A stretch of DNA of 64,000 nt, taken from NCBI RefSeq assembly GCF_001640805.2, contig NC_066838.1, forward strand, positions 5,412,601-5,476,600, given 5' to 3'. The translations under genes were made by a program, and so were the position numbers. Below the pieces are notes generated by a model that was given only the letters and a program-made list of their open reading frames with translations, ran no database searches and was not told the DNA's origin. This document shows positions 24,586 to 37,449 of the stretch, piece after piece. Position 1 is the first letter of the stretch; every line of letters starts with the position of its first letter. Source of the stretch: Lates calcarifer. Taxonomy: Eukaryota > Chordata > Actinopteri > Centropomidae.

Positions 24586-26815
24586 CTTGTTTAATTTATT
24601 CGTTACTTCCACTAATATTATTAACCTTAAAGGATGTTGTACCTGTCTGTAACATCTTTATAAATGTAATGGCTGTAGAGCAAACAACTTTAAAAAAAAA
24701 AAAAAAAAACAGAATAAACACGACAAGGATGCTCCTTTTGATGTATTATTGGCTGGGTGTCTGTTTATTCCCACTGAAGCTGAAACATATCTTTTGGCAT
24801 TACTGGTATAAGTCATCTACAATTTAAACAATTGTGTATCTGAAAAGTTCTCTGGTGTCTTAATTTCAGCCAATTTGACCTGAGAAATCCAAATGTGTTA
24901 AGAAGAGAACGTCCTGAACTGATTCACCCAATGCATTTAACAAGCTTTTAAACCCGTTAATAGCTGTCAGATCTTATCATACTGTATGCAATGCCTAAAA
25001 TCCCATTTCTTTTGTTGCCTTTCTCCATTTCTTTTTTCAGAGTAATTGTCTCAAGCAGTAATGGTCAGACTGGTGCTATCATCTTAAATGTTCCAGTCTT
25101 TGATTAAAGGGGTTGAAAAATGACTAGCATGTCTCTTTCAAGCATAAACTTGATGACTTTCTTGTAAGGATCTAGCTGGCATACATCTCTTTCAAATGTT
25201 GATGCTCAGTCTCTACTTTGATTTTTGAAACCAGATAAATCTCTGTTTCATATCAGTATGTTTAGCTGCTGTTGTGTTTTTTTTTTCACTCATGTATTTG
25301 TTTTAGTGTTGCTGTAATTTTCAGTTAAGTTCAGAAGGGAAAAGGAATGTGTCTTCTTATCTAATCTGCATAAATCTGTGGTCATCAGATTTGATTTTTT
25401 GATGTTAATAAAGTCAATTTAAAATATATTGATAGATAGATTGTGTCTCATACATTTGACCTGTTAACTGATTAAAACATTTTAAGTCAACAGAATGTTC
25501 AGAGGTAAATCCACTGACTCCCAGTGACCCACTGACCAGTGGGTTGTTTGGACTGTGTCCTGGTCAGGCTCTGGAAACCTTTGTAGCAGTGACCCTGAGC
25601 CAATACAGAAGTGTAACAGTAGCAGAGGTACAATAGCAGATGCAGTATAGATAAATGACTTTTTATAGAAGTATAATACTACATGATGAGGATCTACTAT
25701 ACCACAACACAAGCATTCCACACAATCCATCTTTTCCTCCAATTAGGAAAATATTGAGATCACTAAAATAGGAATTAAGACCAAATTAGACAGACTGTGA
25801 TTGTGGAGGGCAGAAGAAAACAAAGGCCCATCTTCTCCTGCGTGTGACTGCCTATACAGCCTGCATAGTGTTTATCTATATGATATATTCACACCATAGA
25901 GGTTTCATATCATTTCTGTCCAAACCATACAATTGTCACAGTGCCCAGAAAAGTAATCAGAGAGCATTCCTCAGGAGGCAGATGTAAAAGTAAAGAATCT
26001 TTACTCAGAAAAACAAACAAACAAACAAAGAGGTAAGATGATTTGCTGTTATCATCTTCTTATACAGGACTGATTATTTCAGATCATTGTGTGAAATTAT
26101 AAGTCACATAGCTGTTCCCTGGCAGGGAGACTGAAAACAAATAGTCATTCAATATTCATTTCTTTCTGCGTGGTTGACCTACTTCCAGCGTATGGTGTAG
26201 AGGTTGAACCAGTAATGACATTCTGTAAAGTCAGACAGATTTGCATCCTAGCAGATTGATCTCATTCACATTCCTGCATCCAAAGTCCAGCACCACATTG
26301 ATTAACCACCAATCCTTCTTAGCTGGTGAAATGTCGGTGTGAATCTGTGCATGTGTATGTGTGTGTGTGCTGGTCTTTAATGGGGCTAAAGAAGCAGCAG
26401 GCCAAGTGGGAGTGGTCTGCTCACGTGTTAGGGATTGTGATGACAGAGCTGAGTGTGTGTGCATTAAGCTGTTGGTATAGCCTAAGCTTTAGGACATCAG
26501 GGTACCGTATCCTCACAGCACCTCTATGTTAAGCTATGGGTGGATAGAACTGTATGGGCCAGGCTTATAGCCGTATAGACAGACAGAGGGACTGAGCCAC
26601 TGTGCTCTGTATTTATCCAGGTCTGCTCAGCAGGGGGGCAAAACCAATCACACTTCATGTGCTGTAAGCGTGAGATCAGTGACTGTGGCAATCTGAATTT
26701 ATTTCACAGTATATTAAAGAAAAGCAGGTTGGGGGATGTTAAGCAGGGTAACCAACATGAGTGTGAAGACACAGTAGTAACCATGATCTTATCACCTTAT
26801 CAGTGTCTTAATGAG
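24586..26815. other. spacer, nothing recognised
   Basis: Contains an A-run near 24,692-24,709 and AAAC repeats near 26,010-26,030. The 86-codon minus-strand frame at 25,482-25,742 has no recognisable domain or splice context. Confidence 0.35.
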
Positions 26816-26853
<38 letters not shown>

Positions 26854-26894
26854 CAGATAGATCGATCGATAGATAGATAGATAGATAGATAGAT
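26816..26894. repeat. (GATA)n microsatellite
   Basis: GATA tetranucleotides, about 19 units, interrupted near 26,851-26,872 by a GACA unit and GATC/CGAT variants. Confidence 0.95.
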
Positions 26895-27774
26895 CCTCTG
26901 CTGCCCCCATGTGGTGTCATTAAAACTCAGCAACAACACCAAAATACATATTTCTTTTTGACATTTACATGCCATTAAAAAAAGATGTGCTCCTGGAATC
27001 AAACTCTTAACCATAATTCAATCGTCCAGTTCTTTTAAAATGTTAAAATGTGTGTGACCACTTGCTGCAACCAAAGATACACAAGTGTCAAGATAGGTCA
27101 TACGCCATTACAACCTATAGATGGAGAGTAGTATCTTAAGATTTTATTTTAAATCTCAGGATACTATATTATGCGTAGGCCACTTTAAAGAAAAAGACGA
27201 TGATTTAAAACATAATTCATCATCACTCCATAGCTGAATAAGAACCAGCACTTTTGCATTAAGTGGTAAAGATGGCACCTAACTAACGCAATACTTTGTA
27301 CATTAAGTACTTTATCTACACCCTTTTCCTATCGTTGATAATACATTTGCAGCACCGGCTGTAGTTGGAGTAAGTGCTTCATTTCAACGTTTCTAATGAG
27401 GCGTAAGATCTCGTCGTGCTGACATACTCTCAAAGTATTATGTGATTTACTGTGGTGTAACGTTATAATTCATTCATACCATAAGGTGTGCGATATCAGT
27501 ATTAGTCATTTAAGCTTATGTGTCTTTAAATTAGCTTGGGTGTAGCGTTAGATGAGATTTCCGCTTTACTTCAAACCCGCCGAGCAGCAAGCTGCACCTA
27601 CGCTACATCTGTTCGCTATGAAACATCGGCCTGCTAATTCACCGTTATGTTTTGTTATGTTTGCAGCTGTGTCATTGTAATATGGTTCGATTAAAAAAAA
27701 CAACCACAGATACAATAAACCATATGCTTCTCCTAAGTTTCATAAGTCGACGAGCCAACATGGCGGTACCATCC
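26895..27774. other. spacer upstream of the tRNA gene
   Basis: No open frame of note. CpG density rises from about 27,340 towards the tRNA gene. A YY1-like motif (CCAACATGGCGG) at 27,755-27,766 ends 8 bp before the tRNA. Confidence 0.4.
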
Positions 27775-27846
27775 GGTCCCATGGTGTAATGGTTAGCACT
27801 CTGGACTTTGAATCCAGCGATCCGAGTTCAAATCTCGGTGGGACCT
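27775..27846 (+). tRNA. tRNA-Gln (anticodon TTG)
   Basis: This 72-nt gene folds as a complete cloverleaf. The acceptor stem GGTCCCA pairs with TGGGACC and the discriminator base is T. The anticodon stem is CTGGA/TCCAG with loop CTTTGAA (anticodon TTG, reading CAA glutamine codons), and the T arm is CCGAG/CTCGG with loop TTCAAAT. Internal promoters are visible: an A box over the D arm (TGGTGTAATGG) and a B box (GAGTTCAAATC). There is no intron and no encoded CCA, as expected for a eukaryotic nuclear gene. Stem integrity argues for a functional gene rather than a tRNA-derived SINE. Confidence 0.95.
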
Positions 27847-27851
27847 CATCC

Positions 27852-27855
27852 TTTT
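27852..27855 (+). terminator. RNA polymerase III terminator
   Basis: TTTT begins 6 nt after the tRNA 3' end, the standard pol III stop for this gene. Confidence 0.75.
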
Positions 27856-28206
27856 CTTCCACATGTGATAGATACACTAACACCATGTAGTTTAGACTAA
27901 TAAACAGCAGCTGTGTGTCTGAAGCCAGCTAAACAACAGCCGAACAACCAACAACAAGCACATAATCGTCCTCCAGTCAGGCTGCAGTGGACTACTGTTT
28001 TGCCTTTGTTTTTGTTTTGTTTTTTTTCCTGGCTCAACCGTTTTCCTCACAAGATGCCCTATTGTCTTTACACTGTATACAGACATTGCACCTGACAATG
28101 GGCCATGCCCCACATCTCATTTTATTGCTTAACACTGTTAGTTTGTTTAATTTCTGACATGGCATCACAAGTTATACAATATGATGCAACTCATACTTTG
28201 TATGAA

Positions 28207-28312
28207 AAGTAACTGTAAAGCAACTAGCATGAGACAAACAATCTCTCAGATGAAGTATAAGTAGATGTGAAGTGGAAAGTACCCCCAAACTGTACTTTTA
28301 CTGAAGTGCAGC
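28207..28312 (+). repeat. 3' fragment of the same repeat family as 11,165-12,245
   Basis: It contains AGTAACTGTAAAGCAACTAG, GAAGTATAAGTAGATG, TGGAAAGTACCCCCAAACTG and TACTTTTACTGAAGTGCAG, which match the 3' end of a stereotyped fish interspersed repeat. Non-coding. Confidence 0.5.
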
Positions 28313-30051
28313 AGAGAACTGCGACAAAGTCATTTATCAGTCTTGGAGAATAAACAGTCACACTGTGCCACAGATTAGATAAATTCCACTATAAAATAAA
28401 ACTCACTGAATACCACAGGCTTATGTTCAAACAACTTTATTTCCACACATAAATGGCAGTGTTAAAATATATATACACAGTAATATACTTTGAATTGAAC
28501 ATTTCGTTTGACATTTTATTGGAATGTTTCTCAAATTTCTTTGCAAATAATTATGTCCATGACAGCTGTTTCTCTACTGGGCTGCACTGGCAGAAGTGTA
28601 CAAGGCTGGGCCACTGTGCACAATAAGATGAGAACCACTGCTCTTTAACAGAGCCCTCCCATACTCAGCTGTTTTCTTTCGCAATTGTTGTTTATTCCTC
28701 ATGCATCAGTGTACCCGGCTGTATCCACACTGGAGCATTAGTATTCCCAGTATGTTGTGCGTGGAGGCATCCTGGAAGAACACCAAAATACATGTGCTGC
28801 GAGCTCACACATAACACTTGCTCAGTATTCTAGTGGAAATTGAAATGGTGCTGGTACTGTAGCCTGCCAGTGTACATACAGCACAGTACATGTGCAATGG
28901 AAGAACTATTAAATTAGTGAAGTGGCAGTAAATTATATTTGTACATTTGGAAAAATAGCATATTGAAATAGTTATACAAACATTCAGAAAAACTAAAACA
29001 GTCAATTTTAACAGCCACTATAATAATATAGAATTTACAAAGCAACAAGAACACTATCATAATAAAGACATGACAAATCTTTGGAACTGTGGCGCTTATA
29101 AGAGATAGAAAAACACTTACTTTTAACAATTTATACACTAATTTGGCACAGTCTTGTTATGTCTGCAAAAGCTGTATTCATGACAGAAACATTTCATGAT
29201 GAAATTCTAAATGTGTAGCTCTATATTTTCAGTGTAATACAGCTTCATATCAGATTTAGATTTCCTGTCATATTACAATAAAATGAATGTTATGATACAA
29301 AGTGATAATGTGACAGTAACAACGTTGGAGGGACTTTTTGTGAAAAGCACATGTGCACACACTGCTTACATACACTATTTGACACACCATGGTGTTTCTG
29401 AATCTGCTCTACTATGTTTTTGCCGTAATGCTCTACCCCTTGATGTTGTTAATGGAGTGAGTGAGGAGAATGACTGAGATTCAACATGAGTGAAATTACT
29501 GCTTCACTCCAGTGTTCCATTACCTCTGCACCAGTAATTCTCCTGTACTCATAGCTCAGCTCCTAGTGTGAGTTAGAAGAGTTATAATCCATAATGTTCA
29601 GCACATAGTCTATTTCCAGGAGGTAAATTAGTATGCCTACTCAACATGAGCTGTGTAAAGAGTATGAACCATCACAGTCAGAAGCCCTTTCAACGTAGCA
29701 CATTCCACATTCAAATGAGGTCTGTTTATCTGACATAAAAGTTAATGACGATTTGTTTAAGCAAACAGTGACCATAAACTTCACAAGACTTACTCTGCGG
29801 CAATAATGTGTTAATAAAGCCTTTCCTCTGTTCAGTGTCCAAACTTAATATTTACTTGCTAAAAACCAACCAAAGCTCTGTTTTTTTTCTGTCTTCAACA
29901 TTAGTGCCCAACAAAGACAAAGAACAGTAACTACAGAAGCAGTGAGGTTGAAAAAAAAAGTTTCATGTTTTTAGGTTGGCCAGAAAACTGTGTAAGAGAT
30001 AGAAAGTTCATGTTGCCTTCATGTTATGATCATGTTGTTTTACCCCAAAGA
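28313..30051. other. spacer beyond the receptor gene's 3' end
   Basis: AT-rich, with no gene recognised. Minus-strand AATAAA words occur at 28,436-28,441 and nearer the gene at 30,052-30,057, so the 3' UTR of the receptor may extend into this stretch. A phrase GATGAGAACCACTGCTC near 28,628-28,644 resembles repeat tails common in fish. Confidence 0.35.
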
Positions 30052-30057
30052 TTTATT
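30052..30057 (-). terminator. candidate polyadenylation signal (AATAAA) for the receptor gene
   Basis: AATAAA on the minus strand about 1.0 kb past the receptor stop codon. Another lies at 28,436-28,441. The sequence alone does not say which is used. Confidence 0.3.
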
Positions 30058-31069
30058 GCCATAGAACCTGTAATACTCCTGTAATACCTGTAATTTTCAC
30101 AGAATACAGAGGGAGATGCAATATCTACTTACCAAAAATTGATATTTTTCAATAACAGGGCTGATAAAAAATTAGTGAATTATAAAATTCCAATTAGCCA
30201 CGTCCAGCTGTAACTTAGCAGCTCTTTTGCTCCAGCTACTGTGTTGTGTAGTCATTACAGTTTGGTTATTATCTCCATTTTCTGTTTCACCCTAGTAGTA
30301 TAGTATTACACATTATTATACGGTAAACAAATGTCAGAAAGTCAGATTCTGGTATTTACTCAGTTGACAAATTAGTCTATAATACTCAAATGAAGTAGTG
30401 TATGTTCAAAACTTTAAGCACTTTGGCAACTGCACACTTCCTCTGGCTGAGAGTAAATCTTAATTCTGTTACACGTCAACAGGAAATCTGAATCAAAATA
30501 TGAACTATTATTATGTTGGTTTTGTTGTTTCAGCCTGTTAACACAATGGCTCTCAGTGTGCTGTAGTTTTGTAGTATATAGTTGGTGTGGGGATGCTGGC
30601 TTTCCATGTGCCAGTGATGATAGTCTTTAAAAGCATGTGAAAGAATATTATGTGATCACATCAGTGGGCTATGACATTCATTGGTCACAGTGGTGTATGG
30701 GTGAAGTGTTCAGAGGCTCCATAAGGCAACAGATTACACAAACATATAGCTCTGCATCTGTGATGTCAAGATGGCAGGTTTGGGATTTGCAACTTTCTCC
30801 ATTTGGACAGAAAATATATTATAAAACCACAAACAGTAACTGAAATACATTTTCCCATCAGTCTTTCCCAAGTCCAAAAGCCTGGAGATGTTGCTGTAAA
30901 AATGTGTGTATGTGTGTGCGTGAACACCACATGCTTTTTAAGTGCTCTTCAGACATTATGTACATAAATACATTGCCCAATCAGTTAGCCTTAATGATCA
31001 AAATTTACCTGCAACCTGTCTGTTTCCCACAACCACAGTGTTTCTGCATCACCTCTGTGCTTTATCCAG

Positions 31070-31369
31070 TCAGATGTCAGTGGTCTCCAACTTGTTGAGC
31101 ATATCTACCTCCCCATTGCTGCAAGTATTGTTGTTCTTTTGCTGCCCGTTGGCTTTCTGCTGCACCCTGGACAGGATGTGGCTGTTTTCCTGATGGTCAA
31201 AAGGTGCAGAAGCAGGCTGCTCCAAGCTGATGGTGGCACGGCTAGTTTCGGTGATGGAGGAGTTGGTGTGGTAGTTAAAGTGGTTGTTGGTAATGGGTGT
31301 TTCTCCACTGCCAGGTCTGCCCCAAGCAAACTTCCACTGAGCCCACTTCCTTTGCACTGCTGCCTGGGC
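31070..31369 (-). CDS. calcrl: calcrl last coding exon: helix 8 and cytoplasmic tail
   Basis: The acceptor GACGTCCAG puts [14 protein letters not shown] in register with VQAILRRNWNQYK of human CALCRL. A tail of about 99 residues follows, rich in Ser/Thr/Asn/Gln, ending KLETTDI and a stop at 31,070-31,072. The tail is poorly conserved in the family and longer here than in human. Confidence 0.9.
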   Translation of the reverse strand, partial: AQAAVQRKWAQWKFAWGRPGSGETPITNNHFNYHTNSSITETSRATISLEQPASAPFDHQENSHILSRVQQKANGQQKNNNTCSNGEVDMLNKLETTDI

Positions 31370-34300
31370 CTGGACGTCAACAGTGACAGTCAAGGGAGTA
31401 TTTAAGTTAAATTATCAATAGTTTATTTTTTTCTAAATGGATGTCATTAAAATTTTGCTCAAGGTTTGGAATTTACATGATATTACATGTATCTTGTATA
31501 TAACATATAATGGTTTATAATATCTTTGAAACATGCAATGTGATAGTTCTAACGTACCTCAGCATTGCAGAAACAGAATATAATTGCCACCAGGAATCCC
31601 TGCAAAGCGATGCGACATAGATTAAATAATCAGAATGATATAAAAAATTAAAGCGTATTTAATAAACCATGGATGTGGTGTAGCATCTTCCTCTGTAACT
31701 CCTGTGAATTTGAACGGCAAGAAACCAAATAGCTGCATTCAAATTCAAGAGCAGAGAATGGCTCTGTCATGTTCTGGTGTGTGGTGAAAATTGTTCAAAA
31801 GTGCTCTTTAGTTTGATGTTGTTGCTTAATGAAATGGGTTTAATGGTACTTAATACTCTGAAGAGCTTTTGTTCCAAACACCAGCTGTGTTTGGAGTAAA
31901 ATTTTATATTCAGAAGAAAAACTTGCAGGTTAATGGTGTTAAAAATTTGGCTGCAGTTAACTTTATCATAGGAGTTTGTTTAATACATCCATGGTTTAAG
32001 TGGATTTTAGTGGCACTTTGTTCAAACTCTAATGTGCAGTTTATTATTGACTGTACCTGGAAGTGGCTGAAGATATTTACAAAGAAATCATAGATGATGC
32101 AGCTGATGTGTCCCTCCGGCCTCCAGGGAAAAAGGATGTACTGGATTCCCAGCAGGGGGATGAGGATGAGAGTGGCTCTCACTGCCTTCATGTAGGCCGT
32201 GGACTCAGTACAGTGGGTCTCCTTCAGCTTGGTGATCAGAACTCGGACGATGTTCAGGAGAAAGAAAAAGTTCACCTGGACAAATTGATGGTGGGTGGGT
32301 GAGAGAGGCAGAGACAGAAATCTGTTAATATTCCTGAAGTGTTTGACTGAAACTTGAAGGTCAGACACTGGCCCGATGGTGGCACTTTAACAACACAGGT
32401 CTCTCTTTTAAACTCTATGCTCGTCACTCTATATGGTATTAAGTTTTTGTTGTCATTTCTCTGGCAATAACTATGAATTTAACCACTTGAAGTCAAGAAT
32501 AGCATATTGAATATCTCTGTCAAAAACACATTTCCAGAAATTCCAGATGAAGGCTGATGCACCAAAAATGAAACATTACATTAATGTTTTATGCTGAGTG
32601 AAAACCTGCCAATAAAGCTAGACTGACAGCAGTGTACTTAAGGATCTATCAACTGACTGTGTACTTGTATCTGTATGATAGTGTGCAACTGCATGTGGAG
32701 TTTACTTTTTCTCATCACTAAGTATTTTAAAAGCAATTTTGAAGGTCATCTGACAATTTAATAATAATCTTATGTGAAGTAAGTGAATACCTTATGTGTC
32801 TCTATACGTACATAAAATATACTGTCATTAATTACTCACCAACAGTGCAACTTGGATAGGCCCATGGATGATGTAGACCAGCTGAGTGTGTGAGCTGATC
32901 CAACACCTGAAACAAACATAGAAAACAGGAACTGAAATTCCTGACACCGCTCCTGTTCACATGCACAGCGAAATAAAAAGGCCTGAGAGTTTAGTGAAAG
33001 CCTGACTCATTCATCATTAGTAGACTCAGCAAAAAAAAAGGGCTCACAGAAATTCCTCTTGTTGAGACAAATCAGTATCTTTCAATTCCACTCAGCTGGA
33101 AGTGATCAAACAGAGTAAAAGAAGATCACAGGAGGGAGGAGGGGGAGAGACCCTCACCTGTAGTTACATGTTACAGAAGGCTGTACACATTCTTGGTCTT
33201 GATCTGGACTTGTGCTTCAGTAGCCTAGACTAACTAAACTGGTGACATCTGAATAGATCATTATCGTGGTAGCTGCATCTTACTTGTCGTTAAAGAAGAG
33301 CCCGCGAGCCACAGCATATATCAAAGCAGGAACAATGGGAAAACCTTAGGATAAAGGACATAAACACAGACAGCAACATCAGACTGACACCCTGAAATCT
33401 CTACAGAGGTTTCTGCAGTAGCATCACAAGATTTAAACACAATCTGAAACCTAAAACAACACACTATTGTTTTTACACTGGGTCAACTGGTAAATTGTGA
33501 ATTTTACACTTCAGTTTTGATTAAACAGATTAAACAAACAAGATATAATCAGTGAGCTTTAGAGGTGTCATTACATGGGTTTTGTTATATTCAGATCCAG
33601 GTTAACTGTTCAGCCTGTTTTCATTCTTTGCACTAATCTAAGCTAACAGGTTGCCATCTTGGTCAACAAGTTGCTGTATATATTTTCAGCTGGAGAAAAC
33701 TGAAGCCACAAAGTTTTCAGTTACAGTACCAACAGCAGGGAGTTAAAAGTAGAGGTGACATATAGGACATGTGCCATGCCAAAAGATGTCAGCCTTCGAG
33801 AGATAAAAAAGAATCCATTTTTGATGCATAAGACCTGGTTGACTGCAGCTGTGCCAACAGGCCAAGTGCTTCATGCTGTATGGTAAATAAAATGTTGTCT
33901 CTGCAGACATTGTTTGAATCTGCCTGGCCTTCTGCAGCAGAGATGACAAGGTGGAAGCAGCTTTGACTGAAACATCACAAGGAAAGAGTTGTAAGTGACA
34001 GTGAAAGTTCAGATCCTCCTGACTCACCCCATCCCAGGACATAGTACCAGAAGAGCTGCTGTTCCCCGACGAACACCGCCACTATGATGAGAGTGTGGAG
34101 GTAGATGCCCTGACACAGCATCCAGAAGTAATTGGAAGTAGATGTGTACAGAGTCAGCACAGCCAGGGCCTTACAGCTCACCTGATGAACAGGAAATAGT
34201 AAAGAAAAATGTATTGTGATGAATTAGAAGCATAATATGGTTAGTACAGAGTCTGAGTAATGCACAAAGCTAATTATAATGCCTACTGAACACATCATTA

Positions 34301-37300
34301 AGTTAAGTGTAGGACATTTTTTAGGACATGGAGAAATTAAGCAAGTGAACTGAAACTCATTAGTGTAATGAGATGAAATGAACTCAGTGGCTCACAGGGT
34401 TGCCGGTATTCATGGCTTGGTCACTGGCTATATTGAATGAGAGCCACATTATAGTGACAATGGAGTTTAAGATGAAGGAGAGAAACATGTTCTTGTGGAG
34501 GGAGATTCTCTGGCAGCTAAGGCTCCTAAAAGATAGAGAGACAGAGAGAGAGAGAATGAATACTTTATCAGGTCCAGATTTTTAAATGCTTGTACGATTC
34601 TTTGACCGTTATTAAATATCAAATGAAATCTGACTATATCATTTTCATCTGCTATCAGCATGACTAATAAAAAGTTTGCATATGACATATTGATATATAC
34701 ATAGATGCGTGTGGAATTAGACCGATATACTAGCAGCTTCTACCATTTTAAAGCCATCTTATACACAGTGAATCTCTACAGGAAACAAATAGGAAAGAAA
34801 AAGTAAATAAATCCACACATAAGTGTTCAATCAGACCAGATAGAAGAAAACTCTCCCATGACTCACTTGAAGTAGGAGAAGATGATCAGGCAGATAACCA
34901 GGGAGACAATAGACAGACCATGACCCACCATGGCCAGGCAGTAGAGACTGATGGCAAACTGCAGGGGAAAAACTGGTTTAATTATGTGAAATACAGAATT
35001 CACCACTTATTAAGAACAGTTATATTTAAAATTTAAATTGTAAACCAGCACAGAAAGCAGTTACAGTGTTATCATAGTCTCTATACAGTACACTGTCAAA
35101 AGCAAAGAAGTAAACAAAGGAAAGATCTGTAGACCTGGCCAAGTGTTTCCTGAATGGCCATGAATATAGATATAAACTATCACTGTTGGCCAAATGTCAA
35201 GGAAAATAATTGATTGATTGAGATTCTTGAAAAAAATGTCCAGGGGTTCAGACAGTCTTTATAGTGTCAATTCCTACAGAAATACTTGCAGGGGGCCATG
35301 AACTTCACCATCCTGAGTGGAACAAATCCTACATGAATGCATGTTTAGATGATTAAAGGTTGTTCTCATAGACATGAGGTGGATTAAAACAATCCTAGAT
35401 TAAAAAGTAGAGGTCACAGTACATTTACATTTAAATCAGAACTTCACTGAGACACAGGGCTGTGTGCTAGGCATTGAGATTGAATTCCAAAGATGTAAAA
35501 CGGGATGTGTGTGAATTTCAATATCTGTTTCAAAATGTTCAGGAGTCCTGTGACGCTTACAGTTACATTTAGCATCTCCAAATGTAACCCTGTATCAGAA
35601 TTTTACAGAAATAGCACTCAAATCATAGTTAGCAGCAGTATTTTGAACATTGCACTTTGATCATCTCATCTCTCTTCATAGTGATACAATGACACTGCCA
35701 AGTTACAGGTGAATCAGGGTGTATGGATCAAAGTCACATGCTAACCCTCGATCCTGTAGAGATTTTTAAAGTCTGAAAATTTTAAAGAAATCTGTCTCCA
35801 CTAGCTGAACTGTTACTTTAGCTACTGTAAGCATGGTGGACCCAGCTCGTTCGCTGTAGTTTACAGTCTTCAGTGTTCATGCCAGTTCAGAGCACATGTG
35901 TCAGTGGGTGCAGTCAGGTCATGTTATTATGCTCAGCTGTTCAAACACGTGTAGCTTCTGACTATCAGATGTCATAAATCCTTCTGGTGTTATTTCCTGT
36001 AGTTAGTTCAGCTTACATTTGCAAATCATGCCAAATAGTTCACAGTATAGGGTTTAGTGCACATCAAGCAATGTTGTGAAAAAACAGCCATTAATCCTGG
36101 AATTTTTAACAAACACTGCTGTGCCTAACTGTGTTTTATGATTACTATACATCAGTCCATTTGAAAGAGCCTTATCTTTTGGTTTTCTGATTCCAGTGAA
36201 TGACATCAATGACATCACTCTAATTTGGTCAAGAGTCAGAGGAGTCAGACTGACAGAGACTTAATGAATAGTTTCAAACATGGTTAAACCTTTCCAACTC
36301 TCTCATACACAGTGCTGTCACCGCGTTGTGTTTTACCTTGCGTTTGTCTTTGGTGTAGGCCTGACACTGGGTGTAATTTGTCCAGACTCTGTTGCTCTCT
36401 GGGTGATGGAACCACTGACCATCAGGATTACACACTTTGGTAACCTTCTCTGTTGAAGACAGTGTTATCAATTACACAAATATGGTTTGATTTAGAAAAG
36501 TGTCAAAATGTTGACAGTAGAAGTTAAGATGCTGTAGGCTTATGGTGGATAACCCCCCAAATTATGAATACAATACAAAATATAAGCAAAAATGCATATC
36601 AATTCAAACTGTACAGACCATAAGTATTAGGTGAAACTTGGCACTTCAATGTGGTATCCACTATTTTATTTTAAATTGAATGTAATGAAGTACAGAACCC
36701 AAAGATCAGAAAATATGTAATGGGCTAGACTGTGTATGTGTCTGCATGTTTGTGTTAAGGCCTCACCAGCAGGGTCAAAGTCTTGAAAGTATGCTGGACA
36801 CATCTGCATGACAGTGCCTGGAGCTGTATCCCCCCAGCACAGCCAGCCGTCCCATGTACGGTTACAGTGAGCGCCTACAGGAGGCAGCACAGACATGACA
36901 GTGAACAATGATTATAGCACAAACAAGATTTTTCAATTATGAAGCCCTCTGGCTCTTGCCTTGTCTTTTTAAACAGAACTTTAAAGTAACACTGCTTGGT
37001 ACAAGCACAGCCTTTAAATATAAAACTACTCTATTATCTGACATCCCAAACAGGTAGAAGATTAGAAATAAAGAGTGCTGTTTAACCCTCCTCCACCTCT
37101 AATTTCAAAATGATGAATGCATGAGCGAGGCACCTGGTCACATGCATTTTTTTGTTGAAGTTTATGTAGGTGGTGCTGTTTCTCTGATCAATAATTGAGG
37201 CCACAATAGCATTAAAAGGCAAGATGTCCTGTACATACTACATACTACTGTTATTATTATTATATTATTATTACTTTTAAATGATTAGGGGCAGCATTTG

Positions 37301-37386
37301 ACTTGAAATATTGTTACATACACTGATACACTGATATCTGAAGTGAGGAGGTGTGTAAAATAGAAACAACAGATTTGTCTTTATAT

Positions 37387-37449
<63 letters not shown>

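Noticed and set aside
25482..25742. 86-codon minus-strand frame with a hydrophobic stretch
   Set aside because: No acceptor or donor in phase and no family recognised.
26816..26894. Short regularly spaced repeats considered as a CRISPR-like array
   Set aside because: It is a plain GATA microsatellite without spacers.
31105..31405. Other open frames over the last receptor exon on both strands
   Set aside because: Only the frame reading [14 protein letters not shown] continues the receptor; the rest are shadows.
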